Shown here: positions 1 to 6,380 of the stretch, in pieces
Layout: each line of letters opens with the position of its first letter
How positions within the stretch are numbered: the stretch's first letter is position 1
From: Betaproteobacteria bacterium
GTDB taxonomy: Bacteria > Pseudomonadota > Gammaproteobacteria > Burkholderiales > SG8-41
Length of the DNA stretch: 6,848 nucleotides
Reading direction: 5' to 3'
NCBI GenBank assembly: GCA_025363575.1
Contig: JANYDM010000061.1
Coordinates: 1 to 6,848, forward strand
Translations under genes and position numbers: made by a program
The notes under the pieces: generated by a model
Told to the model about the DNA's origin: nothing
The model's database searches: none
What the model saw: only the letters and a program-made list of their open reading frames with translations

Positions 1-123
1 TACCCATTCAACGCTTTCCGCTCACTGCTTGGCATTGCTGGCGACGTCACTGCGCCGACCTATGCTGAGCTTTATGCCAAAAAATCACGACCCACTACTA
101 CATCTAGTAGCCTTGGGAGCTAA
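1..123 (+). CDS. C-terminal tail of an unidentified protein, cut by the window edge
   Basis: An open frame runs from the first base to a TAA at 121-123 and encodes 40 residues, beginning YPFNAFRSLLG and ending in a Thr/Ser-rich tail (TTTSSSLGS). I do not recognise the family. The tail contains a small inverted repeat (95-100 with 105-110) and looks low in complexity, so the true gene end may have been changed by a rearrangement. The next sequence downstream is a headless fragment of another gene, so this ORF may belong to a mobile element or other insert that broke it. That origin is inference from position only. The start and most of the protein lie outside the window. Confidence 0.4.
   Translation, partial: YPFNAFRSLLGIAGDVTAPTYAELYAKKSRPTTTSSSLGS
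95..110. repeat. Short inverted repeat, 6-bp arms
   Basis: CTACTA (95-100) is mirrored by TAGTAG (105-110) around the four bases CATC. It lies inside the last codons of the left-edge ORF, just before the likely break point at about 124-137. It is too short and A/T-rich to call a terminator. It could be chance or part of the end of an inserted element. Confidence 0.3.
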
Positions 124-131
124 CCGGATAA

Positions 132-245
132 GCACGGTTCAATCATCAGACTCATCACCGCGGCCAATTGACGGCCTTGCTCATGCAGATGGGCATCGAT
201 CCGGGTGAAACTGATATTCCGTGGTTGCCGGGCCTCGCCACATGA
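132..245 (+). pseudogene. DinB-family protein remnant (C-terminal end only)
   Basis: After an in-frame TAA at 129-131, this frame reads ARFNHQTHHRGQ followed by LTALLMQMGIDPG and a Trp-Leu-Pro end, with a TGA at 243-245. The HQTHHRGQ core followed by a short helix and GIDPG is the usual C-terminal signature of DinB/DUF664 four-helix-bundle proteins. The histidines in this motif (codons at 144 and 156) are normally metal ligands. These proteins are about 150-170 residues long, so over 120 residues are missing. I see no start codon with a ribosome site that would express the rest. Homology seems to begin abruptly at about position 138, so the gene was truncated there by deletion, insertion or recombination. 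Its stop is 16 bases before the dehydrogenase start at 262, so the two genes were probably once adjacent and co-transcribed. The family call rests on motif recognition alone. Confidence 0.7.
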
Positions 246-261
246 AACCGGAAGCAATGAA

Positions 262-1248
262 ATGCATATCCTGATAACCGGTGCCGCGGGCATGCTGGGC
301 CGCAAGCTGACTGCACGGCTGGTTCGCGACGGGCAGATCGGCAATGCAGACATTCAGGCGCTGACTCTCGTAGATGTCGTCGAACCCGCCGCCTGTCCGG
401 ATTTCCGCGGCGAGATCATCCGCAAAGTAGCGGATCTTTCGATGCCGGAGTCGGCCCCCGCGCTCATCGCAGCACGCCCCGACATCATTTTTCACCTGGC
501 CGCCATCGTTTCGGGGGAGGCGGAAGCCGATTTCGGCAAGGGCTACCGGATCAACCTCGACGGGACGCGCCTGCTTTTCGACGCGATACGCGAGATCGCT
601 GAGCGCGACCGCTACTGTCCGCGCGTTGTATTTGCGTCCTCGATTGCCGTATTCGGCGCGCCGCTGCCCGACGTCATAGCCGATGATTTTCTGGCAGCAC
701 CGCTGACGAGTTACGGCACGCAGAAGGCCATTTGCGAGTTGCTGCTGGCCGATTATTCGCGGCGCGGCTTTTTCGATGGCATCGGTGTGCGCTTGCCGAC
801 GATTTGTATCCGCCCCGGCGTGCCGAATCGCGCGGCATCGGGATTTTTCTCCAACATCCTGCGTGAACCGCTCGTCGGGCGCGAAGCCGTACTGCCGGTG
901 AGCGAAGACATTCGCCATTGGTTTGCCTCGCCGCGCGCAGGCGCCGGCTTCCTCATGCATGCAGCGGGCGTCGACCTCGCGCCGCTCGGCGGGCGCAGAA
1001 CGCTATCGCTGCCCGGCGTTTCGGCGACTGTCGGGGAACAACTCGCCGCGCTGCGCCGCATTGCGGGCGACAAGGCGCTGCGGCTCATCCGGCGCGAGCC
1101 CGACGAAACCATCCGGCGAATTGTCGAAAGCTGGCCGCGCGCATTCGATGCGCAACGCGCGCTCGCGCTCGGCTTTCGCGCCGAGAGTTCGATCGATGAA
1201 ATTATTCGCGTGCATATCGAGGATGAGCTCGCGGGCGTTGTATCTTGA
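262..1248 (+). CDS. denD: DenD-like NAD-dependent dehydrogenase (NAD-dependent epimerase/dehydratase fold)
   Basis: This is a 328-residue extended short-chain dehydrogenase of the kind annotated as D-erythronate dehydrogenase, which oxidises D-erythronate at C2 with NAD+ in the cytosol. The Rossmann motif GAAGMLG is at residues 7-13. Asp38 (TLVDVV) fits NAD over NADP. FHLAA (77-81), Ser126/127 (VFASSIAVFG) and the Tyr151-xxx-Lys155 pair (SYGTQKA) complete the catalytic set. The RLPTICIRPG stretch and the LALGF segment near the C-terminus also resemble DenD proteins. I chose the ATG at 262 because it puts the Rossmann strand at residue 2 and has GGAAG at 250-254. An upstream GTG at 205 would add 19 residues that overlap the DinB remnant. 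The kinase, aldolase and isomerase genes usual for erythronate use are not in view, so the exact substrate is uncertain while the fold and chemistry are secure. Confidence 0.85.
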   Translation: MHILITGAAGMLGRKLTARLVRDGQIGNADIQALTLVDVVEPAACPDFRGEIIRKVADLSMPESAPALIAARPDIIFHLAAIVSGEAEADFGKGYRINLDGTRLLFDAIREIAERDRYCPRVVFASSIAVFGAPLPDVIADDFLAAPLTSYGTQKAICELLLADYSRRGFFDGIGVRLPTICIRPGVPNRAASGFFSNILREPLVGREAVLPVSEDIRHWFASPRAGAGFLMHAAGVDLAPLGGRRTLSLPGVSATVGEQLAALRRIAGDKALRLIRREPDETIRRIVESWPRAFDAQRALALGFRAESSIDEIIRVHIEDELAGVVS

Positions 1249-1441
1249 GATCGAACTCCAGGGCCCATTGGTTGCCGCCGGCGATCCCGAGTCCCGCATG
1301 CGACCCGCCGGAAGCGCGACCGGAACTCATCCGGCGAATTTGAGAAGTTGCTCGAAACACTCGCGAACGCAAAATGCCGCAATAAGCCGTGTCAATCAGT
1401 AGCAGCGCGACAGCTTCGTTCGTTCAAGCCAAGGATTCCAC
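1249..1441. other. Intergenic gap with no recognised gene or motif
   Basis: These 193 bases separate the dehydrogenase from the cupin gene. I checked both strands for gene remnants, strong hairpins and sigma70-like promoters and found nothing I can support. Frames open across it are continuations of shadow frames of the dehydrogenase or cupin and show no family resemblance. The only clear signal is the cupin ribosome site AAGGA at 1431-1435. The length leaves room for a promoter for the cupin gene. Confidence 0.5.
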
Positions 1442-1840
1442 ATGCCGCACAAGAAGATAAGCCGCATCTACACCGGCGACGACGGCCGCTCGCACTTCGA
1501 GGACTTGATGTTGCCGATGGAGGAACTGATCGCCGGCGCGCGCACGTCGCTGCGATCGGCGCTTGTTCCGGCAATGGGCGTATCGTTTCGCGAGACGCCG
1601 CTCGGACGTGCCGAGGAATTCCACTGTCCGAAGCAGCGGCAATTCGTGATTACGCTGTTTGGCGCGGTGGAGATCAGTTGCGGCGGCGGCAAACGCTGCT
1701 TTGGTCCGGGCGACGTGCTGTTCGCCGAAGACTTGACCGGTGAAGGCCATGCCAACCGTGAATTGCTGGGGCCGCGCCAGAGCCTGATCATCCCCGTGCC
1801 CGACGACTTCGATATCCGGCGCTGGGCAAAAACGCCGTGA
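1442..1840 (+). CDS. Small cupin-domain protein
   Basis: This is a 132-residue, single-domain cupin (RmlC-like beta-barrel). The likely metal-site residues are His61 with the nearby HCPKQRQF run (first cupin motif, in a degenerate form), and the second motif PGDVLFAEDLTGEGH at 89-103, which supplies His103. GAVEI (74-78) is the usual inter-motif strand. Small cupins of this type are annotated only as cupin-domain proteins, and their roles range from isomerase to dioxygenase to ligand sensor. No catalytic assignment can be made here. The ATG is supported by AAGGA at 1431-1435, six bases upstream. The residues before about 35 are less conserved in appearance. It sits between a dehydrogenase and a methyltransferase with gaps of 193 and 129 bases, so co-transcription is possible but not shown. 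Confidence 0.75.
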   Translation: MPHKKISRIYTGDDGRSHFEDLMLPMEELIAGARTSLRSALVPAMGVSFRETPLGRAEEFHCPKQRQFVITLFGAVEISCGGGKRCFGPGDVLFAEDLTGEGHANRELLGPRQSLIIPVPDDFDIRRWAKTP

Positions 1841-1969
1841 CCGGTGCGGCGATAGCCTCTTGCGATCGTCAATATTTTGCCCCGCACCCGGTTAGGCGAA
1901 CGCACGCTCGCCGCAGGCGTGTAAAATTCAAGCAGGCCGGCGGTTGTTTGGGCTGCACAGGGAGAACGT

Positions 1970-2689
1970 ATGGGCGACTACACCAATATGTCGGGGTACT
2001 ACGACGCCATCATGACGTCAGGCTATTACGATTACACCGCCATCGTCGACGGCCTTCTCTCCCAGGGGCCGGTCAAGAGCGTGCTGGAAGTCGGCTGCGG
2101 CACCGGGCTGATTCTCGAAGAAATGGCAAAGCGGCAGTCCGCGCCGACCATTGCCGGCGTCGATCTGACGGAAGCCATGCTCGCCATCGCGCGCAAACGC
2201 CTGCAGCCCTTCCCCAATGTGTCGCTGTCGCGCCAGAACATCATCGATTTCGATCTGCAGCAGCAATATGAAATGGCATTTTCCTACGGCGGCGTCTGGT
2301 ATTTCGTAATCGACGGCGACAAAGATCCCTTCATGGTGAGCCACCTGCCCGATGACGAAGACAATCGTCGCGGCATGGAGCGTCTGTCCAAACATATTTG
2401 CAAGGGCGGAAGACTGCTGCTCGGCGTGCAGGGACCGCACTTCGATTACGAGAGCGTCATCTCCAACGGCATGAAGTATTCGCAAAAAGTCCTGTCCAAC
2501 GATCACGGCTTCACCAAGCACTATTATCTGGCCGACGCCGCCCAGACCGTCATGGCGCAGACGATTGAGTACCGCACTTACGACTGGGCGGAGTCGCGCA
2601 AAATGATGTCGGAGTACGGCTTTGAATACGAGCCGGGGCTGCATATCGGCAACGGCAAGAAGCAGTTTCTGGCGTTTACGAAAAAATAA
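1970..2689 (+). CDS. Class I SAM-dependent methyltransferase
   Basis: This 239-residue protein has a Rossmann-type methyltransferase core. Motif I is VLEVGCGTG (38-46), the S-adenosylmethionine-binding loop. The acidic residue Asp65 (AGVDLTEAM) is placed to hold the ribose hydroxyls. NIIDFDL (90-96) corresponds to the adenine-binding loop, and the glycine-rich GGRLLLGV strand (146-153) is the usual motif III region. The aromatic N-terminus (YTNMSGYYDAIMTSGYYDY) is typical of methyltransferases whose N-terminal lid covers the acceptor. The acceptor is not predictable. It resembles small-molecule rather than RNA or DNA methyltransferases. GGGAGA at 1959-1964 precedes the ATG by five bases. The gene is intact and is followed by a repeat element, so it may end its own transcription unit. 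Confidence 0.85.
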   Translation: MGDYTNMSGYYDAIMTSGYYDYTAIVDGLLSQGPVKSVLEVGCGTGLILEEMAKRQSAPTIAGVDLTEAMLAIARKRLQPFPNVSLSRQNIIDFDLQQQYEMAFSYGGVWYFVIDGDKDPFMVSHLPDDEDNRRGMERLSKHICKGGRLLLGVQGPHFDYESVISNGMKYSQKVLSNDHGFTKHYYLADAAQTVMAQTIEYRTYDWAESRKMMSEYGFEYEPGLHIGNGKKQFLAFTKK

Positions 2690-2716
2690 ACGCAGGGATG
2701 CTTTGATCAGGCATGG

Positions 2717-2792
2717 TTTCGTCATTCCCGCGCATGCGGGAATCCAGAGGGTTCGAAACATTACCGGACCCCGCCTGCGCAGAGACGACTGG
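2717..2792. repeat. dRS3-like dispersed inverted-repeat element
   Basis: The left part contains ATTCCCGCGCATGCGGGAAT (2724-2743), which fits the ATTCCC-N8-GGGAAT consensus of Neisseria dRS3 repeats and can form an 8-bp stem with a GCAT loop. The right part (2764-2792) is a degenerate inverted copy sharing GCGCA-x-GCGGG and the flanking TCGTC. The pair therefore forms an imperfect long hairpin of about 76 bases. Elements of this form are scattered in intergenic DNA of many beta- and gammaproteobacteria. It lies between the methyltransferase stop (2689) and the fusion gene start (2816). It may act as an RNA hairpin protecting or ending the upstream message, or simply be a non-autonomous mobile repeat. 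Confidence 0.75.
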
Positions 2793-2801
2793 ACCGACAC
2801 C

Positions 2802-2818
2802 GGAAGCTAACGACGTTG
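2802..2818 (+). promoter_or_regulatory. Ribosome site and TTG start of the fusion gene
   Basis: GGAAG at 2802-2806 precedes a TTG at 2816-2818 by nine bases. This start gives the N-terminus MSTKPRICFVGIGNMG with the Rossmann strand at residues 7-11. The first ATG in frame (residue 15) lies inside the GxGxxG loop and would destroy cofactor binding. The rare TTG is therefore the best start and may limit translation. Confidence 0.7.
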
Positions 2819-5056
2819 AGCACCAAACCCCGCATCTGTTTCGTCGGCATCGGCAACATGGGCAATCCCATGGCTGCCAACCTCATCAAGGCGGGCTATC
2901 CCGTCGCCGTGTTCGATCTCGCCCGCGATAAAGCTGACAACCTGATTCGTCTCGGCGCCACCTGGGCTGCGAGTCTCAACGAAGGCGCAGCCGCTGCGGA
3001 CTTGGTAATTGCGTCGCTGCCGGGGCCCGTGCAGGTGCGCGAGGTCATGCTCGGCAATGCCGGAGTACTGTCATCGGTGCGCGCCGGCACGACGGTAATC
3101 GACACTTCTACGAGCGCAGTCGATCTCGTGCGCGAGCTCGTCGCGTTCGCCGCCACGCGCAACGTCGACTTCCTCGAAGCGCCGGTGACCAACGCCGTCG
3201 ATTTTGCCGCGCTCGGCAAGCTGTCTATTTTTGTCGGCGGCGATCAAGCCAATTTCGAAAAACACCTGCCGATCTTCAAGGTCCTCGGCGAGAAAATTTT
3301 CCACGTCGGCCCGCCCGGCAACGGCGCCACTGTCAAGCTGCTGACGAACCTGTGCTGGTTCGTGAGTGCCGCCGCCATTGGGGAAGCCCTGATGCTGGGC
3401 GCAAAAGCCGGCATTCCTCTCGAGACTGTGTGGGGGGCGATCAAGTCGAGCGCCGGCAACAGCTGGGTCGCCGAGCACGACGTGCCTTCCATATTTGCCG
3501 GCCACTACGATCCCAGCTTTTCGCTCGCGCTGTGCTGCAAGGATCTCGGCCTGATCAATGATATCGCCAGCAAGCAGGGCTATTCGCTGACCATGGGCAG
3601 TGTCGCGCAATCGTTGTTCCAGGAGGCGATGGCCAAGTATGGCAAGGACGCCGGCGAGCTGCACGTAGTAAAGCTGCTCGAAGAAAGAGTCGGGCTTTTC
3701 CTGCGTCCGCCCAACGGTGTTCCCGTCGCACCCGTCGACGTGCCGAAAGAAAGCCGCCAGCCCGCGCTGATGGCCGAAGCGCGCGAGCAGATGCCGCAAG
3801 GCGTGGCGGAAAACTATCGCTACTGGGGCGACGACCGCACCGTCTTTGTCGAGAGCGCCAAGGGTTGCCGCTTCACGGATTGCGACGGCAAGACTTATGT
3901 CGATTTTCGGCTGGGTTACGGGCCTATCATTCTCGGCTACCGCGATGAGCGTGTGGACCGCGCCGTATGCGAGCAGATCATGCAGCGCGGCACGCTGTCC
4001 GGTTTCGCCACTGCGCTCGACGCTACCGTCGTCAAGCAGATCAAGGCGCTGTGTCCTCAAATCGGCAAGATGCGCTTCGCCAACTCGGGTACCGAGGCGG
4101 TGATGGGCGCCGTGCGCACTGCGCGAGGATTCACGAAGCGCGACCGCATCGCGATTGTCGAGGGCTGCTTTCACGGCCTCTATGACGAAATGATGTGGAA
4201 AGCGGATGTCGAGGGCTGGAATCCCCATAGCGGCAGAGCGCCCGACATCATTCCTTTCGGCGGCGGCATTCCGCAACGCGCGCGCGAACTGGTGGACTTT
4301 ATTCAGCTCAACAATTTCGAGTCGCTCGAAAATCTGTTTGCCTCGCGTGCAGACACGCTCGCGTGCGTGACCATCGAGCCCATCATCGGCAACTGCGGCA
4401 GCATCAGCGCGAGCCAGCCATGGTTTCAGAAGCTGCGTGATTTGTGCACCAGCAACGGTACGCTGCTGCTGATCGACGAAGTGAAGTCCGGTTTTCGCGT
4501 TGCCAAAGGCGGCGCGCAGCAGCTCTACGGACTCCACGCCGACCTGACCACGTATGCAAAGGCGATGGGCAACGGCTATCCGGTAGCGGCATTCGGTGGA
4601 CGCTCGGATGTGATGGACATCGTCGGCTCGCACAAAGGCGGCGTGGTCCACGGCGGGACTTACACCGCGAACCTCGTAGCACTTAGCGCTGCGCATGCCA
4701 CTTTGAAAATCCTCACCGAAACCGACGCATTGCAAACGGTCGATCGAGTAGGCGCGGAAATTCGCGACCTCCTCGGCCGCGTGTTCACGGCGGCGGGCAT
4801 CGAACACGCTTTCGCCGGTCCGCCCGCGATGTTCGGCATCCACTTCACGCCGCAGGTGCCAACCAACTACCGCGACTGGCGCGTCACCAACAGCGAGCTT
4901 TACCGCAAGTTCGCCTGGAAGCTGATCGACATGGGCGTGATGCTCGAACCCGACTCGCGCGAACCCTGGTTCATCTGCGAAGCGCACCAGCAGCTTGATC
5001 TTGGGTGGCTTGAAGATATCGCGACCAAAGCGATCAATGCAGCGCGCGGCAAATGA
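2816..5056 (+). CDS. Fusion: 3-hydroxyisobutyrate-dehydrogenase-type oxidoreductase + class III (GSA-like) aminotransferase
   Basis: One 746-residue frame carries two full enzymes. Residues 1-297 are a beta-hydroxyacid dehydrogenase: GIGNMG (11-16), Asp34 for NAD preference, DTST (96-99), the catalytic block GxxGxGxxxKxxxN at 165-178 with Lys174 and Asn178, and the late Lys242-Asp243 pair. A Pro-rich linker (298-312) follows. Residues 315-746 match the length and order of glutamate-1-semialdehyde aminomutase-like PLP enzymes: GYGPIILGY (367-375), NSGTEAVMGAVR (423-434), EGCFHG (449-454), IDEVKSGFR with Asp554, the PLP lysine Lys582 in TTYAKAMGNGYP, and GGTYTAN (613-619). Both active sites look intact. 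The obvious reading is hydroxy acid to aldehyde or keto acid to amine (or the reverse) on one polypeptide, for example hydroxyisobutyrate or a beta-amino acid, but the substrate is inference. The dehydrogenase loop APVTNAVD (122-129) departs from the usual APVSGG. No signal peptide, so it is cytosolic. Confidence 0.9.
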   Translation: MSTKPRICFVGIGNMGNPMAANLIKAGYPVAVFDLARDKADNLIRLGATWAASLNEGAAAADLVIASLPGPVQVREVMLGNAGVLSSVRAGTTVIDTSTSAVDLVRELVAFAATRNVDFLEAPVTNAVDFAALGKLSIFVGGDQANFEKHLPIFKVLGEKIFHVGPPGNGATVKLLTNLCWFVSAAAIGEALMLGAKAGIPLETVWGAIKSSAGNSWVAEHDVPSIFAGHYDPSFSLALCCKDLGLINDIASKQGYSLTMGSVAQSLFQEAMAKYGKDAGELHVVKLLEERVGLFLRPPNGVPVAPVDVPKESRQPALMAEAREQMPQGVAENYRYWGDDRTVFVESAKGCRFTDCDGKTYVDFRLGYGPIILGYRDERVDRAVCEQIMQRGTLSGFATALDATVVKQIKALCPQIGKMRFANSGTEAVMGAVRTARGFTKRDRIAIVEGCFHGLYDEMMWKADVEGWNPHSGRAPDIIPFGGGIPQRARELVDFIQLNNFESLENLFASRADTLACVTIEPIIGNCGSISASQPWFQKLRDLCTSNGTLLLIDEVKSGFRVAKGGAQQLYGLHADLTTYAKAMGNGYPVAAFGGRSDVMDIVGSHKGGVVHGGTYTANLVALSAAHATLKILTETDALQTVDRVGAEIRDLLGRVFTAAGIEHAFAGPPAMFGIHFTPQVPTNYRDWRVTNSELYRKFAWKLIDMGVMLEPDSREPWFICEAHQQLDLGWLEDIATKAINAARGK

Positions 5057-5089
5057 ACTCCCGGTTCGACGCGCGCTATTCTCATCCTC

Positions 5090-5115
5090 CCCTTGTCCCC
5101 CTGGGGGGACAAGGG
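5090..5115. repeat. Perfect 12-bp palindrome between the fusion and thiolase-like genes
   Basis: CCCTTGTCCCCC (5090-5101) is the exact reverse complement of GGGGGACAAGGG (5104-5115), with only TG between. As RNA it would form a very stable GC hairpin with a small apical loop. No run of T follows, so it is not a textbook intrinsic terminator. C-rich CTTGTCCCCC palindromes of this kind recur in intergenic DNA of betaproteobacteria as REP-like repeats. It could still stop or slow polymerase or protect the fusion-gene message from decay. Confidence 0.65.
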
Positions 5116-5209
5116 TGGACCGAGGCGGGGATGGGTTTTCGGAGCAGCGCGCGAAAACTGACCTGTGCTACCTTCCTGAATAAGGCCGAATAATTCCAAA
5201 GGGGGAACC

Positions 5210-6376
5210 ATGAGCATCAAAGGCAAGGCTTACATCGTCGGCGCGTACGAGCATCCTTTGCGCAAGGCGCCGGACAAATCGGTCGCACAATTGCATGCTG
5301 AGGTGGCCAAAGGCGCGATCGAAGACGCCGGGCTCACCAAGGACGACATCGACGGCTATTTCTGCGCCGGCGACGCGCCCGGGGCGAATGCGTTCAGCAT
5401 GGCCAATTACATGAACCTGAAGCTGCGTCACTTCGACACGACGGATTGCGGCGGCTCGTCGTATCTCGTCCACGTCGGTCACGCCGCGGAAGCGATTGCG
5501 CTTGGCAAATGCAACGTCGCGCTCATTACGCTGGCCGGCCGCCCTAACTCGGAAGGCAGCTCGGGGACGCAGGTGCGCGAGCGCGGGTCTTACCTGCCCG
5601 ACGCGCCTTATGAAATTCCATACGGCCCGGTCACCGTCAATCTTTATGCGATGGTCGCAATGCGCCACATGCATGAATATGGCACGACCAGCGAGCAACT
5701 CGCCTGGGTCAAGGTCGCGGCCTCGCATCACGCGCAGCACAATCCGAACGCCATGCTGAAGAACGTGGTCACCGTCGAAGAAGTACTGAATTCGCCGATG
5801 ATCTCGGATCCGCTGCATCGCCTCGACTGTTGCGTCGTCAGCGACGGCGGCGGCGCGCTGATCGTGGCGCGGCCGGAGATCGCCAGGCAGTTAAAGCGGC
5901 CCAAGGTGAAGATCATCGGCGTCGGCGAAGCGCTCAAGCACCAGATGGGCGGCAAGGTGGATCTCAGCTACTCAGGGGCCCGCTGGTCGGGCAAGCGCGC
6001 ATTCGAAGAGGCCGGTGTGAAAGCCGCCGATATGAAATACGCGTCGATCTATGACAGCTTTACGATCACCGTCATCATGCAGCTCGAAGATCTGGGCTTC
6101 TGCAAAAAAGGTGAAGGCGGCAAGTTCGTCGCCGACGGCAATCTCATCTCCGGCATCGGCAAGCTGCCGTTCAACACGGATGGCGGCGGGCTCTGCAACA
6201 ACCACCCGGCAAACCGCGGCGGCATGACCAAAGTCATCGAAGCCGTGCGCCAATTGCGCGGCGAAGCGCATCCCAGGGTGCAGGTGAAAAACTGCGACCT
6301 CGCGCTCGCGCACGGCACCGGCGGTTCGCTCGGGCACCGGCACGGCAGCTCCACAGTGATCATGGAAAGGGAGTAA
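5210..6376 (+). CDS. Thiolase/SCP2-like (lipid-transfer-type) protein, DUF35 partner
   Basis: This 388-residue protein has the thiolase fold as found in non-specific lipid-transfer and Ltp2-type proteins. Features in order are the N-terminal strand AYIVGAYEHP (7-16), TTDCGGSSYLV (77-87) at the nucleophile-cysteine position (Cys80), SDGGGALIVA (211-220), YDSFTITVIMQLEDLGF (281-297), NTDGGG (322-327) with NNHPANRGG (330-338), and a C-terminal AHGTGGSLGH (367-376). Classical thiolases carry GHP and a second catalytic cysteine near the C-terminus. Here these read NHP (His332 kept) and His368, and the SCP2 HDCF motif reads YDSF. It may therefore be a thiolase with unusual residues or a CoA-thioester aldolase like steroid side-chain Ltp2 enzymes. 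The zinc-ribbon/OB partner begins four bases after the stop and probably forms a complex with it. GGGGGA at 5201-5206 precedes the ATG by three bases. Confidence 0.85.
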   Translation: MSIKGKAYIVGAYEHPLRKAPDKSVAQLHAEVAKGAIEDAGLTKDDIDGYFCAGDAPGANAFSMANYMNLKLRHFDTTDCGGSSYLVHVGHAAEAIALGKCNVALITLAGRPNSEGSSGTQVRERGSYLPDAPYEIPYGPVTVNLYAMVAMRHMHEYGTTSEQLAWVKVAASHHAQHNPNAMLKNVVTVEEVLNSPMISDPLHRLDCCVVSDGGGALIVARPEIARQLKRPKVKIIGVGEALKHQMGGKVDLSYSGARWSGKRAFEEAGVKAADMKYASIYDSFTITVIMQLEDLGFCKKGEGGKFVADGNLISGIGKLPFNTDGGGLCNNHPANRGGMTKVIEAVRQLRGEAHPRVQVKNCDLALAHGTGGSLGHRHGSSTVIMERE

Positions 6377-6380
6377 CGCA

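Noticed and set aside
168..196. TTGACG as a -35 box for a denD promoter
   Set aside because: The sequence 17-18 bases downstream (GGGCAT) is a poor -10 box, and the hexamer encodes part of the conserved DinB remnant.
205..261. GTG start at 205 extending the DenD-like protein by 19 residues
   Set aside because: The extension overlaps the DinB coding remnant, lacks family resemblance and has no ribosome site as good as the one before the ATG at 262.
181..960. A 259-codon antisense open frame over the DenD-like gene
   Set aside because: No family motif is visible, and the + strand frame encodes an unmistakable Rossmann dehydrogenase.
1922..1927. TAAAAT as a -10 box before the methyltransferase
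   Set aside because: No -35-like hexamer lies at 16-18 bases upstream. A lone AT-rich hexamer is not enough.
2018..2800. A 260-codon antisense open frame over the methyltransferase, with a WIPACAGMT peptide near its start
   Set aside because: That peptide is the usual artefactual translation of the dispersed repeat at 2717-2792. The rest is the shadow of the methyltransferase.
3071..4987. A 638-codon open frame antisense to the fusion gene
   Set aside because: It mirrors the codon bias of the sense gene, has no recognisable domain, and the sense frame carries full catalytic motifs of two enzyme families.
5090..5115. Intrinsic terminator after the fusion gene
   Set aside because: The hairpin is strong but has no T-run after it, so it is recorded as a palindromic repeat with uncertain effect.
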